A stretch of 64,000 bases of DNA from Streptomyces spirodelae (GTDB lineage: Bacteria; Actinomycetota; Actinomycetes; Streptomycetales; Streptomycetaceae). The position numbers were made by a program, and so were the translations under genes. The notes under the pieces are model-generated. The model was not told where the DNA came from, searched no databases, and saw only the letters and a list, made by a program, of their open reading frames with translations. Within the stretch, counting starts at the first letter, position 1, and each line of letters opens with the position of its first letter. Location of the stretch: the NCBI RefSeq assembly GCF_017676385.1, contig NZ_JAFFZN010000031.1, positions 1 to 64,000 of the forward strand. Direction: 5' to 3'. This document shows, in pieces, positions 16,495 to 24,841 of the stretch.

Positions 16495-17736
16495 ATGGCC
16501 GACCGCGTCACCGTGATCGGGTGGGACGGTTCGCCGCTGACCGACGCCGCCCGCTCGGCACTCGCAGCGGCCACCCTCGTCGCCGGAGCCGCGCACCACC
16601 TCGCCCTGCCCGAGGTCCCGCCGCGCGCCGAGCGCATCCGGCTCGGCAGCACCTCCCTCGCGGCGCGCCGGATCGCGCGCCACCGCGGCACGGCCGTCGT
16701 CCTCGCCGACGGAGACCCCGGCTTCTTCGGCGTCGTACGCACCCTCCGCGCCCCCGAGCACGGCCTGGAGGTCGAGGTCGTGCCCGCGGTCTCCTCGGTC
16801 GCCGCGGCCTTCGCACGCGCCGGAATGCCCTGGGACGACGCCCAGCTCGTGGTCGCCAGCAGCCGCACCCTGCGCCGTGCTGTCAACGTCTGCCGCGCGC
16901 ACAACAAGGTCGCCGTGCTCACCTCGCCCGGCGCCGGGCCCGCCGAACTCGCCCTGCTGCTGACCGGAGTGCACCGTACCTTCGTCATCTGCGAGGCACT
17001 GGGCACCGAGCGCGAGCAGGTCACCGTCCTCACCTCCGACAAGGTCGCCGACCACACCTGGCGGGACCCCAACGTGGTCATCGTCGTCGGCGGCGCCGGA
17101 GCCGGTGCCGACACCGGCGCCACCCAGGGCAGCGGCTGGCTCGCCGGCCACGAGGTCGGCTACCCGCCCGCCGTGCGCGGCTGGGCGCTGCCGACGGTCG
17201 AGTACACGGGAGCACAGGAAGGGGGCGGCGGCGCGCCGCGCGACAGCGAGTCGGCGCAGCTGCGCGCGGCTCAACTCGCCTGGCTGGGACCGCGCGTCGG
17301 CGACCTGGTCTGGGACATCGGTGCGGGCAGCGGGGCCCTCGCGGTGGAAGCCGCGCGCTTCGGCGCCGCCGTCATCGCCGTCGACAGCGACGCGGACGCC
17401 TGCGCCCGTATCTACGCGGCAGCGCGGCGGTTCGGCGTCCAGCTGGAGACCGTGCACGGCCTGGCGCCGCACATCCTGGAGGATCTGCCCGAGCCCGACG
17501 TGGTGCGGGTGGGAGGCGGGGGAGCGGTCACCGTCACCGCGGTCGCCGACCGCCGCCCCGCGCGCATCGTCACCCACGCCACCACCAGAGATGAGGCGGA
17601 GGCGGTCGGAAGGGCGCTAGGGGAGCGGGGATACACCGTCGAGTGCGCCCTGCTCCAGTCGGTGGAGCTGGAGACCGCGGAGTGGACGGAGACCGAACGC
17701 TCCGTCGTCTTCCTGCTGTCCGCCGTCCGGGCCTGA
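16495..17736 (+). CDS. cobL: Precorrin-6Y C5,15-methyltransferase, decarboxylating (CobL / CbiET)
   Basis: CobL methylates precorrin-6Y at C5 and C15 and decarboxylates it, in aerobic cobalamin synthesis. The 413-residue protein joins a CbiE-like tetrapyrrole methylase half (about 1-215, with LADGDPGFFGVVRTL) and a CbiT-like SAM methyltransferase half (about 235-413, with WDIGAGSGALAVEAARF). I chose ATG 16495 over 16465 because AGGAG (16481-16485) is correctly spaced only from the former. The next gene downstream is the cobalamin gene bluB-cobT. Confidence 0.9.
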   Translation: MADRVTVIGWDGSPLTDAARSALAAATLVAGAAHHLALPEVPPRAERIRLGSTSLAARRIARHRGTAVVLADGDPGFFGVVRTLRAPEHGLEVEVVPAVSSVAAAFARAGMPWDDAQLVVASSRTLRRAVNVCRAHNKVAVLTSPGAGPAELALLLTGVHRTFVICEALGTEREQVTVLTSDKVADHTWRDPNVVIVVGGAGAGADTGATQGSGWLAGHEVGYPPAVRGWALPTVEYTGAQEGGGGAPRDSESAQLRAAQLAWLGPRVGDLVWDIGAGSGALAVEAARFGAAVIAVDSDADACARIYAAARRFGVQLETVHGLAPHILEDLPEPDVVRVGGGGAVTVTAVADRRPARIVTHATTRDEAEAVGRALGERGYTVECALLQSVELETAEWTETERSVVFLLSAVRA

Positions 17737-17841
17737 GCCTCTTCGGCGCCGGTGTGACGCCGGTGTGACGTCGTGCGTGACGAACCCCGGCGAAGTGCGC
17801 ATTCTCTCCCACCCGTGGCCGGTGGGCCCTGGTTGGACCGG

Positions 17842-18018
17842 TAGGCTGGTGGACTGTTGTGCCACTGTTCGGGGTTGACGCTTCGTCCGTCATTGTCCGA
17901 ATGGTGTAGGCGGAGGCACGTGCCGCACAGAGCGCGTGCTCGTTCTTCATCTGCGGGGCGCGGCGGTCCGTCCGCCGGGTTGGAAGGAGCACTAGCGATG
18001 GGCGAGGGGATCGCATGA
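17842..18018 (+). promoter_or_regulatory. bluB-cobT upstream region with 6-codon mini-ORF
   Basis: TAGGCT (17842-17847) is a plausible -10, and TTGACG (17875-17880) resembles a -35 without a clear partner. A strong RBS (GGAAGGAG, 17982-17989) leads not to the long gene but to ATG 17998, opening a 6-codon ORF (MGEGIA). Its TGA stop overlaps the ATG of the long gene at 18015. Ribosomes could terminate and restart there, coupling the two. Direct initiation at 18015 using GAGGGG is also possible. Confidence 0.45.
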
Positions 18019-21000
18019 CTGACACCGGCCAGATCCCGGGAGAGGGGCTGCCGGAGAACGCAGGCGGGCAGGTTCACCACGAACCGCACGAGGAAGAGGA
18101 CCTGCTGATGCCCTCGGCACAGGGAGCCTGGAACGAGCAGCCGGCGCCGGCGCCCGGCCGGCCGATGCCTCAGCCTCAGGCCCAGCCTCAGCCGGAGACC
18201 CCGTACGCGTACGACGCGCAGGGCCGGCCGCAGCCGGTCGCCGGCCAGCAGCTCCCGCAGGAGGGCCAGTTGACCCCCGAGGCGCCGTACGCGCAAGAGG
18301 GCGGCCCCGTGCAGGGCGGGGAGCACGCCGTCAACGGGTACGCGCAGCACGGATATCAACCGCAGGACGCGGCGTACGTGCACGACGCCGCGTACGTCCA
18401 GGAGGCGCAGGCCGTCCAGACCGCGCAGGGCACATCAGGCGCTGCGCAGGCCACCGCGCAGGCCGCCCAGCCGGAACAGCCGCAGCCCGACGCGGCGCCC
18501 GCGTCCGCCCCGCAGCCGGAGGGCGCCCCCGCACCCGCCTCCGCGCCTCAGCCGGAGGCGGGCCCCGCGCCCGCTGACGCGCCGGGACCGCGCGAGGCCG
18601 ACAGTGGCGAGGCCGGCTCCCACGACATGAGTGCGGCTCCCACGCCCCAACAGCCGTCCGGGGTACCCGCCTCGGCGCCCGGCGCGCCCGGTCAGGGGCC
18701 ACGGCGTCCACTGCACCTGGGCCCGCCGGTGCCCGAACAGTCGGGCACCGTACGTCCCCTTTCCGAACGGGCCGCCGCACCCGCGGCGCCCGTCGCGCCG
18801 CAGGCCGCACCCGTACAGGCCGCACCCGTACAGGGCGCTCCCGTACAGGCCGCGCCGAACGGGCCCGTGGGTGCCGCCGCGCCGCAGCCCGCCGCGCCCG
18901 CCGACGGACGGATTCCCGAGGAACAGTCCCAGCAGGCGACGGCGGCGCAGGAGGCCGCTGAAGCGCCCGGCCAGCAGCCGACAGCTCCCGCTGTCATGGA
19001 CCCGCAGAACGTGCCGGCGCCGGAAGCCGTACAGCCCGCCGGTCCCCAGCCTGCACCGGCCGAACCGCTGCCGCCGCAGCCGGAGGCGCAGCCCCAGCCC
19101 CAGCCGGAAGCCACGCAGTCGGCTCCCCAACCGGTCGTCGAGGAGCCGCTGCCGGGCCCCCAGCTCGGCCAGCTTCCGCCCCAACAGGACGGCTGGGCCA
19201 CCCAGCAGGCCCAGGCGTCCGAGCACACCGCACCCGAGCACACCGCACCCGAGCACACCGCACCCGAGGAGACCGCACCCGAGGAGACCGCTCCCGTGGA
19301 GACCGCTGGAACGCCCGGCGCGGCCCCCGAGGCAGCTCCGGCCGAGGGCGGTCAAGCCGAAGCTGCGGCCGCCGCTCAGGAGGGCTCCGCCGCCAACGAG
19401 ACGGTGCCCGGCCCCCGTCAGGAGGCGCAGCCCGGCGGAGTGCCGACGGTTCCCGCCCAGGGCGGCGAGTCCCAGCCCCAGCAGGACGCCACCGCGTCCA
19501 CGGCCTCGGTGGCATCGCCGATGGACCAGGGCGACGAGGAGCAGGACGGCGCACGCCCGGACAGCGCCGCGATCCCCGAACAGGCAACAGCCCCAGCCTC
19601 CCCGGGCACCGCGTCCGAGCCCCAGTCCCAGCCCCAGCCCCAGTCGGCCGAGGCCACGGCCCCGGCACCCGACGGCGCAGAACCCGTCGCCGTCACGGAG
19701 GCGGAAGCGGACCGGAGCGGGGAGACCGGCGGTGAAACCCCCGCCGAGGCCGCCCCCGAGGCGGGGAACGCCGAGGCCGAGAGGACGGACGCCGGGGACG
19801 CCGAAGCCGTGAACGCCGAGTCCGGTGATGCGGAGGGCGACAGCGGCGAGGCGCCGGCAGGTGACGTCCCCGAGGCGGAGGTGTCCACCGGCGAGCCCGC
19901 TCCGGGCGAGCCCGCTCCCGCTGAGCCCGCCCACGCCGAAGCGCCCAGCGCCGAAGCGCCCAGCGCCGAGGCGGCACCCGCCGCGGAGCCCGTCGGGACC
20001 GAAGCAGCCGGTGCCGAAGCCCCTGCGGCGGAGCCGGGTGACGTGCAGGTGGCACCCGGCGGGGACGCAGCCGGTGCCGAAGCCGTTGGCGGCGAGGCGC
20101 CCGTTGGCGAGGTACCCGCTGCCGAGCCCGCAGAGCCCGCCGAGGCCGAGGCGCCCGAGGCGGCGGCTGCCGCCGACGCCCCCGACGAGCAAGCCTCCAC
20201 GGCCGAAGCACCCGTCGCCGACGCCTCCACCGGGGAAGCGCCCGGCGCCGAGCAGAGTGGGACCGAGGCCGTCGACGCCGGAGCCGCACCGAACGCCGAA
20301 GCGGCAGCGGCCTCCGTTGCCGCCGCCTCCGAGGAGCAGGCTCCCACCGCAGAAGCCTCCACGACTGCGGCCCCCGCAACCGAGCCCCCGGTCACCGAAG
20401 CCCCCGTCACCGAAGCGCCCGCCACCGAAGCCCCCGCCACCGAACCCCCCGTCACCGGGCCCGGCGAGGCCGTGGCCGAGGGCGGGGCCGTCGCTGCCGA
20501 GGCTGCTCCCGAAGGGGAGCCCGCGCCGGGGTACGCGGAGGCGGAGCGGGAGGCCGTGCACCGGTTGATGCGGGAGCGGCGGGACATCCGTAACGGCTTC
20601 CGGCCGGACCCGATCCCGCACGAGGTGCTGCTCCGCGTGCTGGAGGCGGCGCACACGGCGCCCAGCGTCGGCCACTCGCAACCGTGGGATTTCGTGGTCA
20701 TCCGCTCCGAGGAGACCCGGCGGACCATGCACGAGCTGGCCGAGCGGCAGCGGCAGGCGTACGCCAAGTCGCTGCCCAAGGGCCGGGCCAAGCAGTTCAA
20801 GGAAATGAAGATCGAGGCCATCCTCGACACCCCGGTCAACATCGTCGTCACGGCCGACCCGACGCGCGGCGGCCGGCACACCCTCGGCCGCCAGACACAG
20901 CCGCAGATGGCGCCGTACTCCTCGGCGCTGGCGGTGGAGAACCTGTGGCTCGCGGCGCGGGCCGAGGGCCTCGGCGTGGGCTGGGTCAGCTTCTTCGACG

Positions 21001-22250
21001 AGCGGGAGCTGGTGCGCACCCTGGAACTGCCCGAGCACCTGGAGGTCGTGGCCTATCTGTGCGTCGGCTACGTCGACGAGTTCCCGGACGAGCCCGAGCT
21101 GATGCAGGCGGGCTGGTCGAAGCGGCGACCGCTGTCGTGGGTCGTCCACGAGGAGTCGTACGGGCGCCGTGCCCTGCCCGGCGCAGAGCCGACCGGTATG
21201 CTCGCCGAGACGCTGGGCACCATCCGCCCGCTGGACGCGAAGGCGCTCGGCGAGGCGTGGGAGCGGCAGAAGCGGATGACCAAGCCGGCCGGGGCGCTGG
21301 GCATGCTGGAGATCATCTCGGCGCAGCTGTGCGGCCTCTCGCGCAAGTGCCCGCCTCCGGTGCCCGAGCCGGCCGCCGTCGCCATCTTCGCTGGGGACCA
21401 CGGGGTGCACGCGCAGGGCGTCACGCCCTGGCCCCAGGAGGTCACCTCCCAGATGGTGGCCAACTTCCTGGACGGCGGGGCCGTCTGCAACGCGTTCGCC
21501 AACCAGGTGGGCGCCGAGGTGTGTGTCGTGGACGTGGGAGTGGCAGCGGAACTGCCCGCCACGCCCGGCCTGCTGCCCCGTAAGGTCCGTCCGGGGACTG
21601 CGGACATGACCGCGGGTCCCGCGCTGACCCAGCAGGAGGTCGAGCGGGCCCTGGAGGTGGGCATCGAGACCGCCCGCGATCTCGTCGCGGCGGGCAACAA
21701 GGCTCTCCTCACCGGCGAGATGGGTATCGCGAACACCACGGCGTCCGCCGCACTGATCGCCGCCTGCACGGGCGCCGATCCGGCCGAGGTCACCGGCCGC
21801 GGGACCGGAATCAACGACGAGACGCACGCCCGCAAGGTCGAGGTCGTCCGCCGGGCGCTGGAGCTGCACCAGCCCGATCCGGCCGACCCACTGGGCATGC
21901 TCTCCGCCTTCGGCGGTCTCGAGCACGCCGCGATGGTCGGACTGATCCTCGGCGGCGCCTCGCTGCGTACGCCCGTCATCCTGGACGGCGTCAGCGCCGG
22001 AGCCGCCGCGCTGGTGGCGCGTGCCGTGGCGCCCGAGGCGCTGGCCGCGTGCATCGCGGGGCACCGCAGCGCGGAGCCGGGTCATGTCGCGGCACTCACC
22101 AAGCTGGGGCTGCGGCCGCTGGTCGACCTCGACCTGCGGCTGGGCGAGGGCACGGGCGCGCTGCTGGCCCTTCCCATGGTGCAGAGCGCGGCCCGCGCGA
22201 TGCACGAGGTCGCCACGTTCGACGCGGCAGGCGTCACCGAGAAGGGCTGA
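18015..22250 (+). CDS. cobT: Fused BluB-CobT with large disordered N-terminus (lower-ligand synthesis and activation)
   Basis: The 1411-residue protein has three parts. Residues 1 to about 840 are low complexity, rich in Pro, Ala, Glu and Gln, with runs such as APEHT repeated three times and PVTEAPATEAP-like units. Residues about 843-1055 are a BluB nitroreductase-fold domain (HRLMRERRDIRNGFRPD, APSVGHSQPWDFV), which makes 5,6-dimethylbenzimidazole from FMNH2 and O2. Residues about 1060-1411 are CobT (FAGDHGVHAQG, MGIANTT, and HRSAEPGH with the catalytic Glu), which converts that base to its alpha-riboside phosphate. Fusion would channel the base. No signal or membrane helix is visible. Confidence 0.9.
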   Translation: MTDTGQIPGEGLPENAGGQVHHEPHEEEDLLMPSAQGAWNEQPAPAPGRPMPQPQAQPQPETPYAYDAQGRPQPVAGQQLPQEGQLTPEAPYAQEGGPVQGGEHAVNGYAQHGYQPQDAAYVHDAAYVQEAQAVQTAQGTSGAAQATAQAAQPEQPQPDAAPASAPQPEGAPAPASAPQPEAGPAPADAPGPREADSGEAGSHDMSAAPTPQQPSGVPASAPGAPGQGPRRPLHLGPPVPEQSGTVRPLSERAAAPAAPVAPQAAPVQAAPVQGAPVQAAPNGPVGAAAPQPAAPADGRIPEEQSQQATAAQEAAEAPGQQPTAPAVMDPQNVPAPEAVQPAGPQPAPAEPLPPQPEAQPQPQPEATQSAPQPVVEEPLPGPQLGQLPPQQDGWATQQAQASEHTAPEHTAPEHTAPEETAPEETAPVETAGTPGAAPEAAPAEGGQAEAAAAAQEGSAANETVPGPRQEAQPGGVPTVPAQGGESQPQQDATASTASVASPMDQGDEEQDGARPDSAAIPEQATAPASPGTASEPQSQPQPQSAEATAPAPDGAEPVAVTEAEADRSGETGGETPAEAAPEAGNAEAERTDAGDAEAVNAESGDAEGDSGEAPAGDVPEAEVSTGEPAPGEPAPAEPAHAEAPSAEAPSAEAAPAAEPVGTEAAGAEAPAAEPGDVQVAPGGDAAGAEAVGGEAPVGEVPAAEPAEPAEAEAPEAAAAADAPDEQASTAEAPVADASTGEAPGAEQSGTEAVDAGAAPNAEAAAASVAAASEEQAPTAEASTTAAPATEPPVTEAPVTEAPATEAPATEPPVTGPGEAVAEGGAVAAEAAPEGEPAPGYAEAEREAVHRLMRERRDIRNGFRPDPIPHEVLLRVLEAAHTAPSVGHSQPWDFVVIRSEETRRTMHELAERQRQAYAKSLPKGRAKQFKEMKIEAILDTPVNIVVTADPTRGGRHTLGRQTQPQMAPYSSALAVENLWLAARAEGLGVGWVSFFDERELVRTLELPEHLEVVAYLCVGYVDEFPDEPELMQAGWSKRRPLSWVVHEESYGRRALPGAEPTGMLAETLGTIRPLDAKALGEAWERQKRMTKPAGALGMLEIISAQLCGLSRKCPPPVPEPAAVAIFAGDHGVHAQGVTPWPQEVTSQMVANFLDGGAVCNAFANQVGAEVCVVDVGVAAELPATPGLLPRKVRPGTADMTAGPALTQQEVERALEVGIETARDLVAAGNKALLTGEMGIANTTASAALIAACTGADPAEVTGRGTGINDETHARKVEVVRRALELHQPDPADPLGMLSAFGGLEHAAMVGLILGGASLRTPVILDGVSAGAAALVARAVAPEALAACIAGHRSAEPGHVAALTKLGLRPLVDLDLRLGEGTGALLALPMVQSAARAMHEVATFDAAGVTEKG

Positions 22251-22334
22251 CGCGAAGCGCCGACCCGGCGGAGTCCCCGGCACCGCACCCGTACCGGGTG
22301 CCGGGGGCGCCCCCGGCTGCCCACGCCGGCCCAT

Positions 22335-22405
22335 GCCCGTCGCCTGTGCCCGTGCCCGTGCCCGTGCCCGTCGCCTGTGCCCGTCGCCTGTGCCCGTGCC
22401 CGTTC
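22335..22405 (+). repeat. Hexanucleotide-like tandem repeat before cysG
   Basis: In the 300-nt gap between bluB-cobT and cysG, imperfect units of GTGCCC and CGTCGCCT alternate for about 70 nt (the CGTGCCCGTGCCC type). Such simple repeats can vary in copy number by slippage. I see no gene in this gap. Confidence 0.6.
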
Positions 22406-22550
22406 CGCCCGTGACCTGCGAGACAGCACCGTCCGGCCGGTCCGGCATAGGCTGTCCCCACCGTCCCCCGGCCGCTCCATCGCCGCAGCGGCATCGTCGT
22501 CGGCTCGGTATGCGAACCGGCCCGCCCTCCCGAGAAGGATGCCGTCCCAG

Positions 22551-23795
22551 ATGTCGGAAACCTCCGCCACTCCCGCCTACCCCGTAGGACTCCGCCTGGC
22601 CGGGCGTCGCGTCGTGATGGTCGGCGGCGGCACCGTGGCACAGCGCCGCCTCCCGGCGCTGCTGGCGGCGGGCGCGGACGTCACGGTCATCGCGCCCCAG
22701 GTCACGCCCTCGGTCGAGGCGATGGTGACCGGCGGCGAGGTCACCTGGGAGCGCCGCACCTGGCGGGACGGCGACCTGGCCGAGGCGTGGTACGCGCTGG
22801 CGGCCACCGACGACCCGGACGTCAACGCCGCCATCGTCGCCGAGGCGGAGGCCCGCCGCGTGTGGTGCGTACGCACCGACGACGCGGACGAGGGCACCGC
22901 CTGGACCCCGGCGACCGGGCGCAGCGACGGAGTCACCGTGGCCGTCCTCACCAGCGGTGTACATGGCGCGGGCGGCCGCGATCCACGCCGTGCGGCCGCG
23001 ATCAGGGACGCCATCGTCTCCGGCCTCGGGGACGGCACGCTCGTCGGGGAGCAGCGCGGCCCCCGCACTGCGGGCGTGGCCCTCGTCGGTGGCGGGCCCG
23101 GTGACCCGGACCTGATCACGGTGCGGGGCCGTCGGCTGCTGGCACAGGCCGACGTGGTGGTCGCCGACCGGCTCGGGCCCCGCGACCTGCTGGACGAGCT
23201 TCCGCCGCACGTCGAGATCATCGACGCGGCCAAGATCCCCTACGGGCGCGCGATGGCACAGGAGGCCATCAACGCCGTTCTCGTCGAGCACGCCAAGGCC
23301 GGGCGGTCCGTCGTACGCCTCAAGGGCGGCGACCCCTTCGTCTTCGGCCGGGGCATGGAGGAGGCCGAACAACTCGCGGCCGAGGGCGTCCAGGTGACCG
23401 TCGTCCCGGGCATCTCCAGTTCGATCAGCGTGCCCGGCGCGGTCGGTATCCCGGTCACCCACCGGGGCGTCGCGCACGAGTTCACTGTCGTCAGCGGCCA
23501 TGTCGCCCCCGACGACCCGCGGTCGCTGGTGGACTGGCCGGCGCTCGCGCGGCTGCGCGGCACCCTGGTGCTGCTGATGGCCGTGGAGAACCTCGCAGCG
23601 ATCGCGGCCGCGCTGTGTGAGCACGGCCGCGCGGGCGACACGCCTGTGGCCATCATTCAGGAGGGCACGATGGCGACGGAGCGCCGTGTCGACGCCACGC
23701 TGGCGACGGCTGCGGAGCGTGCCGCCGCCGAGGGGGTGCGGCCTCCGGCTGTCATCGTGATCGGCGACGTGGTGTCGCTGCGCCAGTCCCGGTAG
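22551..23795 (+). CDS. cysG: Siroheme synthase / uroporphyrinogen-III C-methyltransferase
   Basis: The 414-residue protein joins two enzymes. Residues 1 to about 150 form the precorrin-2 dehydrogenase part with an NAD-binding loop (VVMVGGGTVAQRRLPALLAAG). From about 165 onward is the SAM-dependent uroporphyrinogen-III methylase (VALVGGGPGDPDLIT, RLKGGDPFVFGRG, PGISSSISVPG). Together they make precorrin-2 for cobalamin and sirohydrochlorin for siroheme. A separate ferrochelatase may be needed, since the dimerisation segment between the halves looks short. It follows bluB-cobT by 300 nt and probably has its own promoter. Confidence 0.92.
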   Translation: MSETSATPAYPVGLRLAGRRVVMVGGGTVAQRRLPALLAAGADVTVIAPQVTPSVEAMVTGGEVTWERRTWRDGDLAEAWYALAATDDPDVNAAIVAEAEARRVWCVRTDDADEGTAWTPATGRSDGVTVAVLTSGVHGAGGRDPRRAAAIRDAIVSGLGDGTLVGEQRGPRTAGVALVGGGPGDPDLITVRGRRLLAQADVVVADRLGPRDLLDELPPHVEIIDAAKIPYGRAMAQEAINAVLVEHAKAGRSVVRLKGGDPFVFGRGMEEAEQLAAEGVQVTVVPGISSSISVPGAVGIPVTHRGVAHEFTVVSGHVAPDDPRSLVDWPALARLRGTLVLLMAVENLAAIAAALCEHGRAGDTPVAIIQEGTMATERRVDATLATAAERAAAEGVRPPAVIVIGDVVSLRQSR

Positions 23796-23811
23796 GGGGC
23801 TGCCCCCTTGG

Positions 23812-23893
23812 GCCGTCGCGGTCTGCGGGTTGGTTGTGGCTGGTGGGGGTAGCCCCTGCTCGAAGAGCTCGGGGGAGCAGTCCCCGCGCCCCT
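23812..23893 (-). repeat. Intergenic GC-rich repeat, copy B
   Basis: Between cysG and the SpoU gene lies an inverted copy of the dispersed repeat. 23821-23844 is the reverse complement of 4090-4113 with one mismatch. 23877-23893 carries the reversed GGGGCGCGGGG core. The middle part (around 23840-23880) resembles 42079-42120. Confidence 0.6.
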
Positions 23894-23964
23894 GGTGAGG
23901 CGCCCCTCTACGCGACAGTAACGAACGCATTGGAACTTTGAGCGGGAGAGGGCAGTATCGGCCT

Positions 23965-24795
23965 GTGGTTACACCATTCTCTGGCGGCGCATCCGCAGGG
24001 CTCGTCACCGTCGATGATCCCGACGACCCCCGGCTGAGCGACTACACCGGCCTGACCGACGTCGAGCTGCGCCGTAAGCGCGAGCCGGCCGAGGGGCTGT
24101 TCATCGCCGAGGGCGAGAAGGTGATCCGCCGTGCCCGGCACGCCGGGTACCGGATGCGGTCGATGCTGCTGTCCGCCAAGTGGATCGACGTCATGCGCGA
24201 CGTCATCGACGAGGTGCCCGCGCCCGTCTACGCCGTCAGCCCGGAGCTCGCCGAGCGCGTGACCGGCTACCACGTGCACCGCGGAGCCCTCGCGTCCATG
24301 CAGCGCAAGCCCCTCCCCGCGCCGGAGGAGCTGCTGGCCGCGGCCCGCCGAGTGGTGATCATGGAGTCGGTGAACGACCACACCAACATCGGTGCCATCT
24401 TCCGCAGCGCCGCCGCGCTGGGCATGGACGCGGTACTGCTCTCGCCCGACTGCGCCGACCCGCTCTACCGCCGCTCGGTCAAGGTCTCGATGGGCGCCGT
24501 CTTCGCCGTTCCGTACGCCCGGCTGGAGAACTGGCCGCAGGGGCTGGAGACGGTACGCGACGCCGGGTTCCCGCTGCTCGCCCTCACCCCGGACGAGAAG
24601 GCCGTTCCCCTCGACACCGTCGCCACCGGCGGTCAGGGCCGCACGGCGCTGATGCTCGGCGCCGAGGGCGACGGTCTGAGCACCCGCGCACTGCGCGCCG
24701 CCGACGAGTGGGTCCGTATCCCGATGGCCCACGGCGTCGACTCCCTCAACGTGGGCGCCGCTGCGGCCGTCGCCTTCTACGCGGTGACCCGCTGA
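23965..24795 (+). CDS. SpoU/TrmH family RNA 2'-O-methyltransferase
   Basis: The 276-residue protein belongs to the SPOUT superfamily that methylates ribose 2'-OH in tRNA or rRNA. The three SpoU motifs are present: ESVNDHTNIGAIFRSAAALG (about residues 134-153), ALMLGAEGDGLS, and RIPMAHGVDSLNVGAAAAVA forming the trefoil knot. An N-terminal substrate-binding domain (EGLFIAEGEKVIRRA) precedes. I chose GTG 23965; TTG 23938 would add nine residues. The RNA target is not predictable. It is convergent with the kinase gene. Confidence 0.88.
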   Translation: MVTPFSGGASAGLVTVDDPDDPRLSDYTGLTDVELRRKREPAEGLFIAEGEKVIRRARHAGYRMRSMLLSAKWIDVMRDVIDEVPAPVYAVSPELAERVTGYHVHRGALASMQRKPLPAPEELLAAARRVVIMESVNDHTNIGAIFRSAAALGMDAVLLSPDCADPLYRRSVKVSMGAVFAVPYARLENWPQGLETVRDAGFPLLALTPDEKAVPLDTVATGGQGRTALMLGAEGDGLSTRALRAADEWVRIPMAHGVDSLNVGAAAAVAFYAVTR

Positions 24796-24807
24796 CCGCA
24801 CCCGGAC

Positions 24808-24835
24808 CGGACACAGCTGCCACGGCACCTGTCCG
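24808..24835. terminator. Hairpin between convergent SpoU and kinase genes
   Basis: CGGACA (24808-24813) pairs with TGTCCG (24830-24835), with TGCC/GGCA pairing inside. It sits between the two convergent stops. Confidence 0.55.
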
Positions 24836-24841
24836 CGCCCG

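Noticed and set aside
17859..17865. GCCACTG near bluB-cobT, a motif of cobalamin riboswitches
   Set aside because: A 7-nt match alone; no other part of the riboswitch core is found within 200 nt.
18435..24008. A very long minus-strand frame opposite bluB-cobT and cysG
   Set aside because: It is a mirror of high-GC coding sequence; it crosses several genes and its composition is Gly/Arg-rich without domains.
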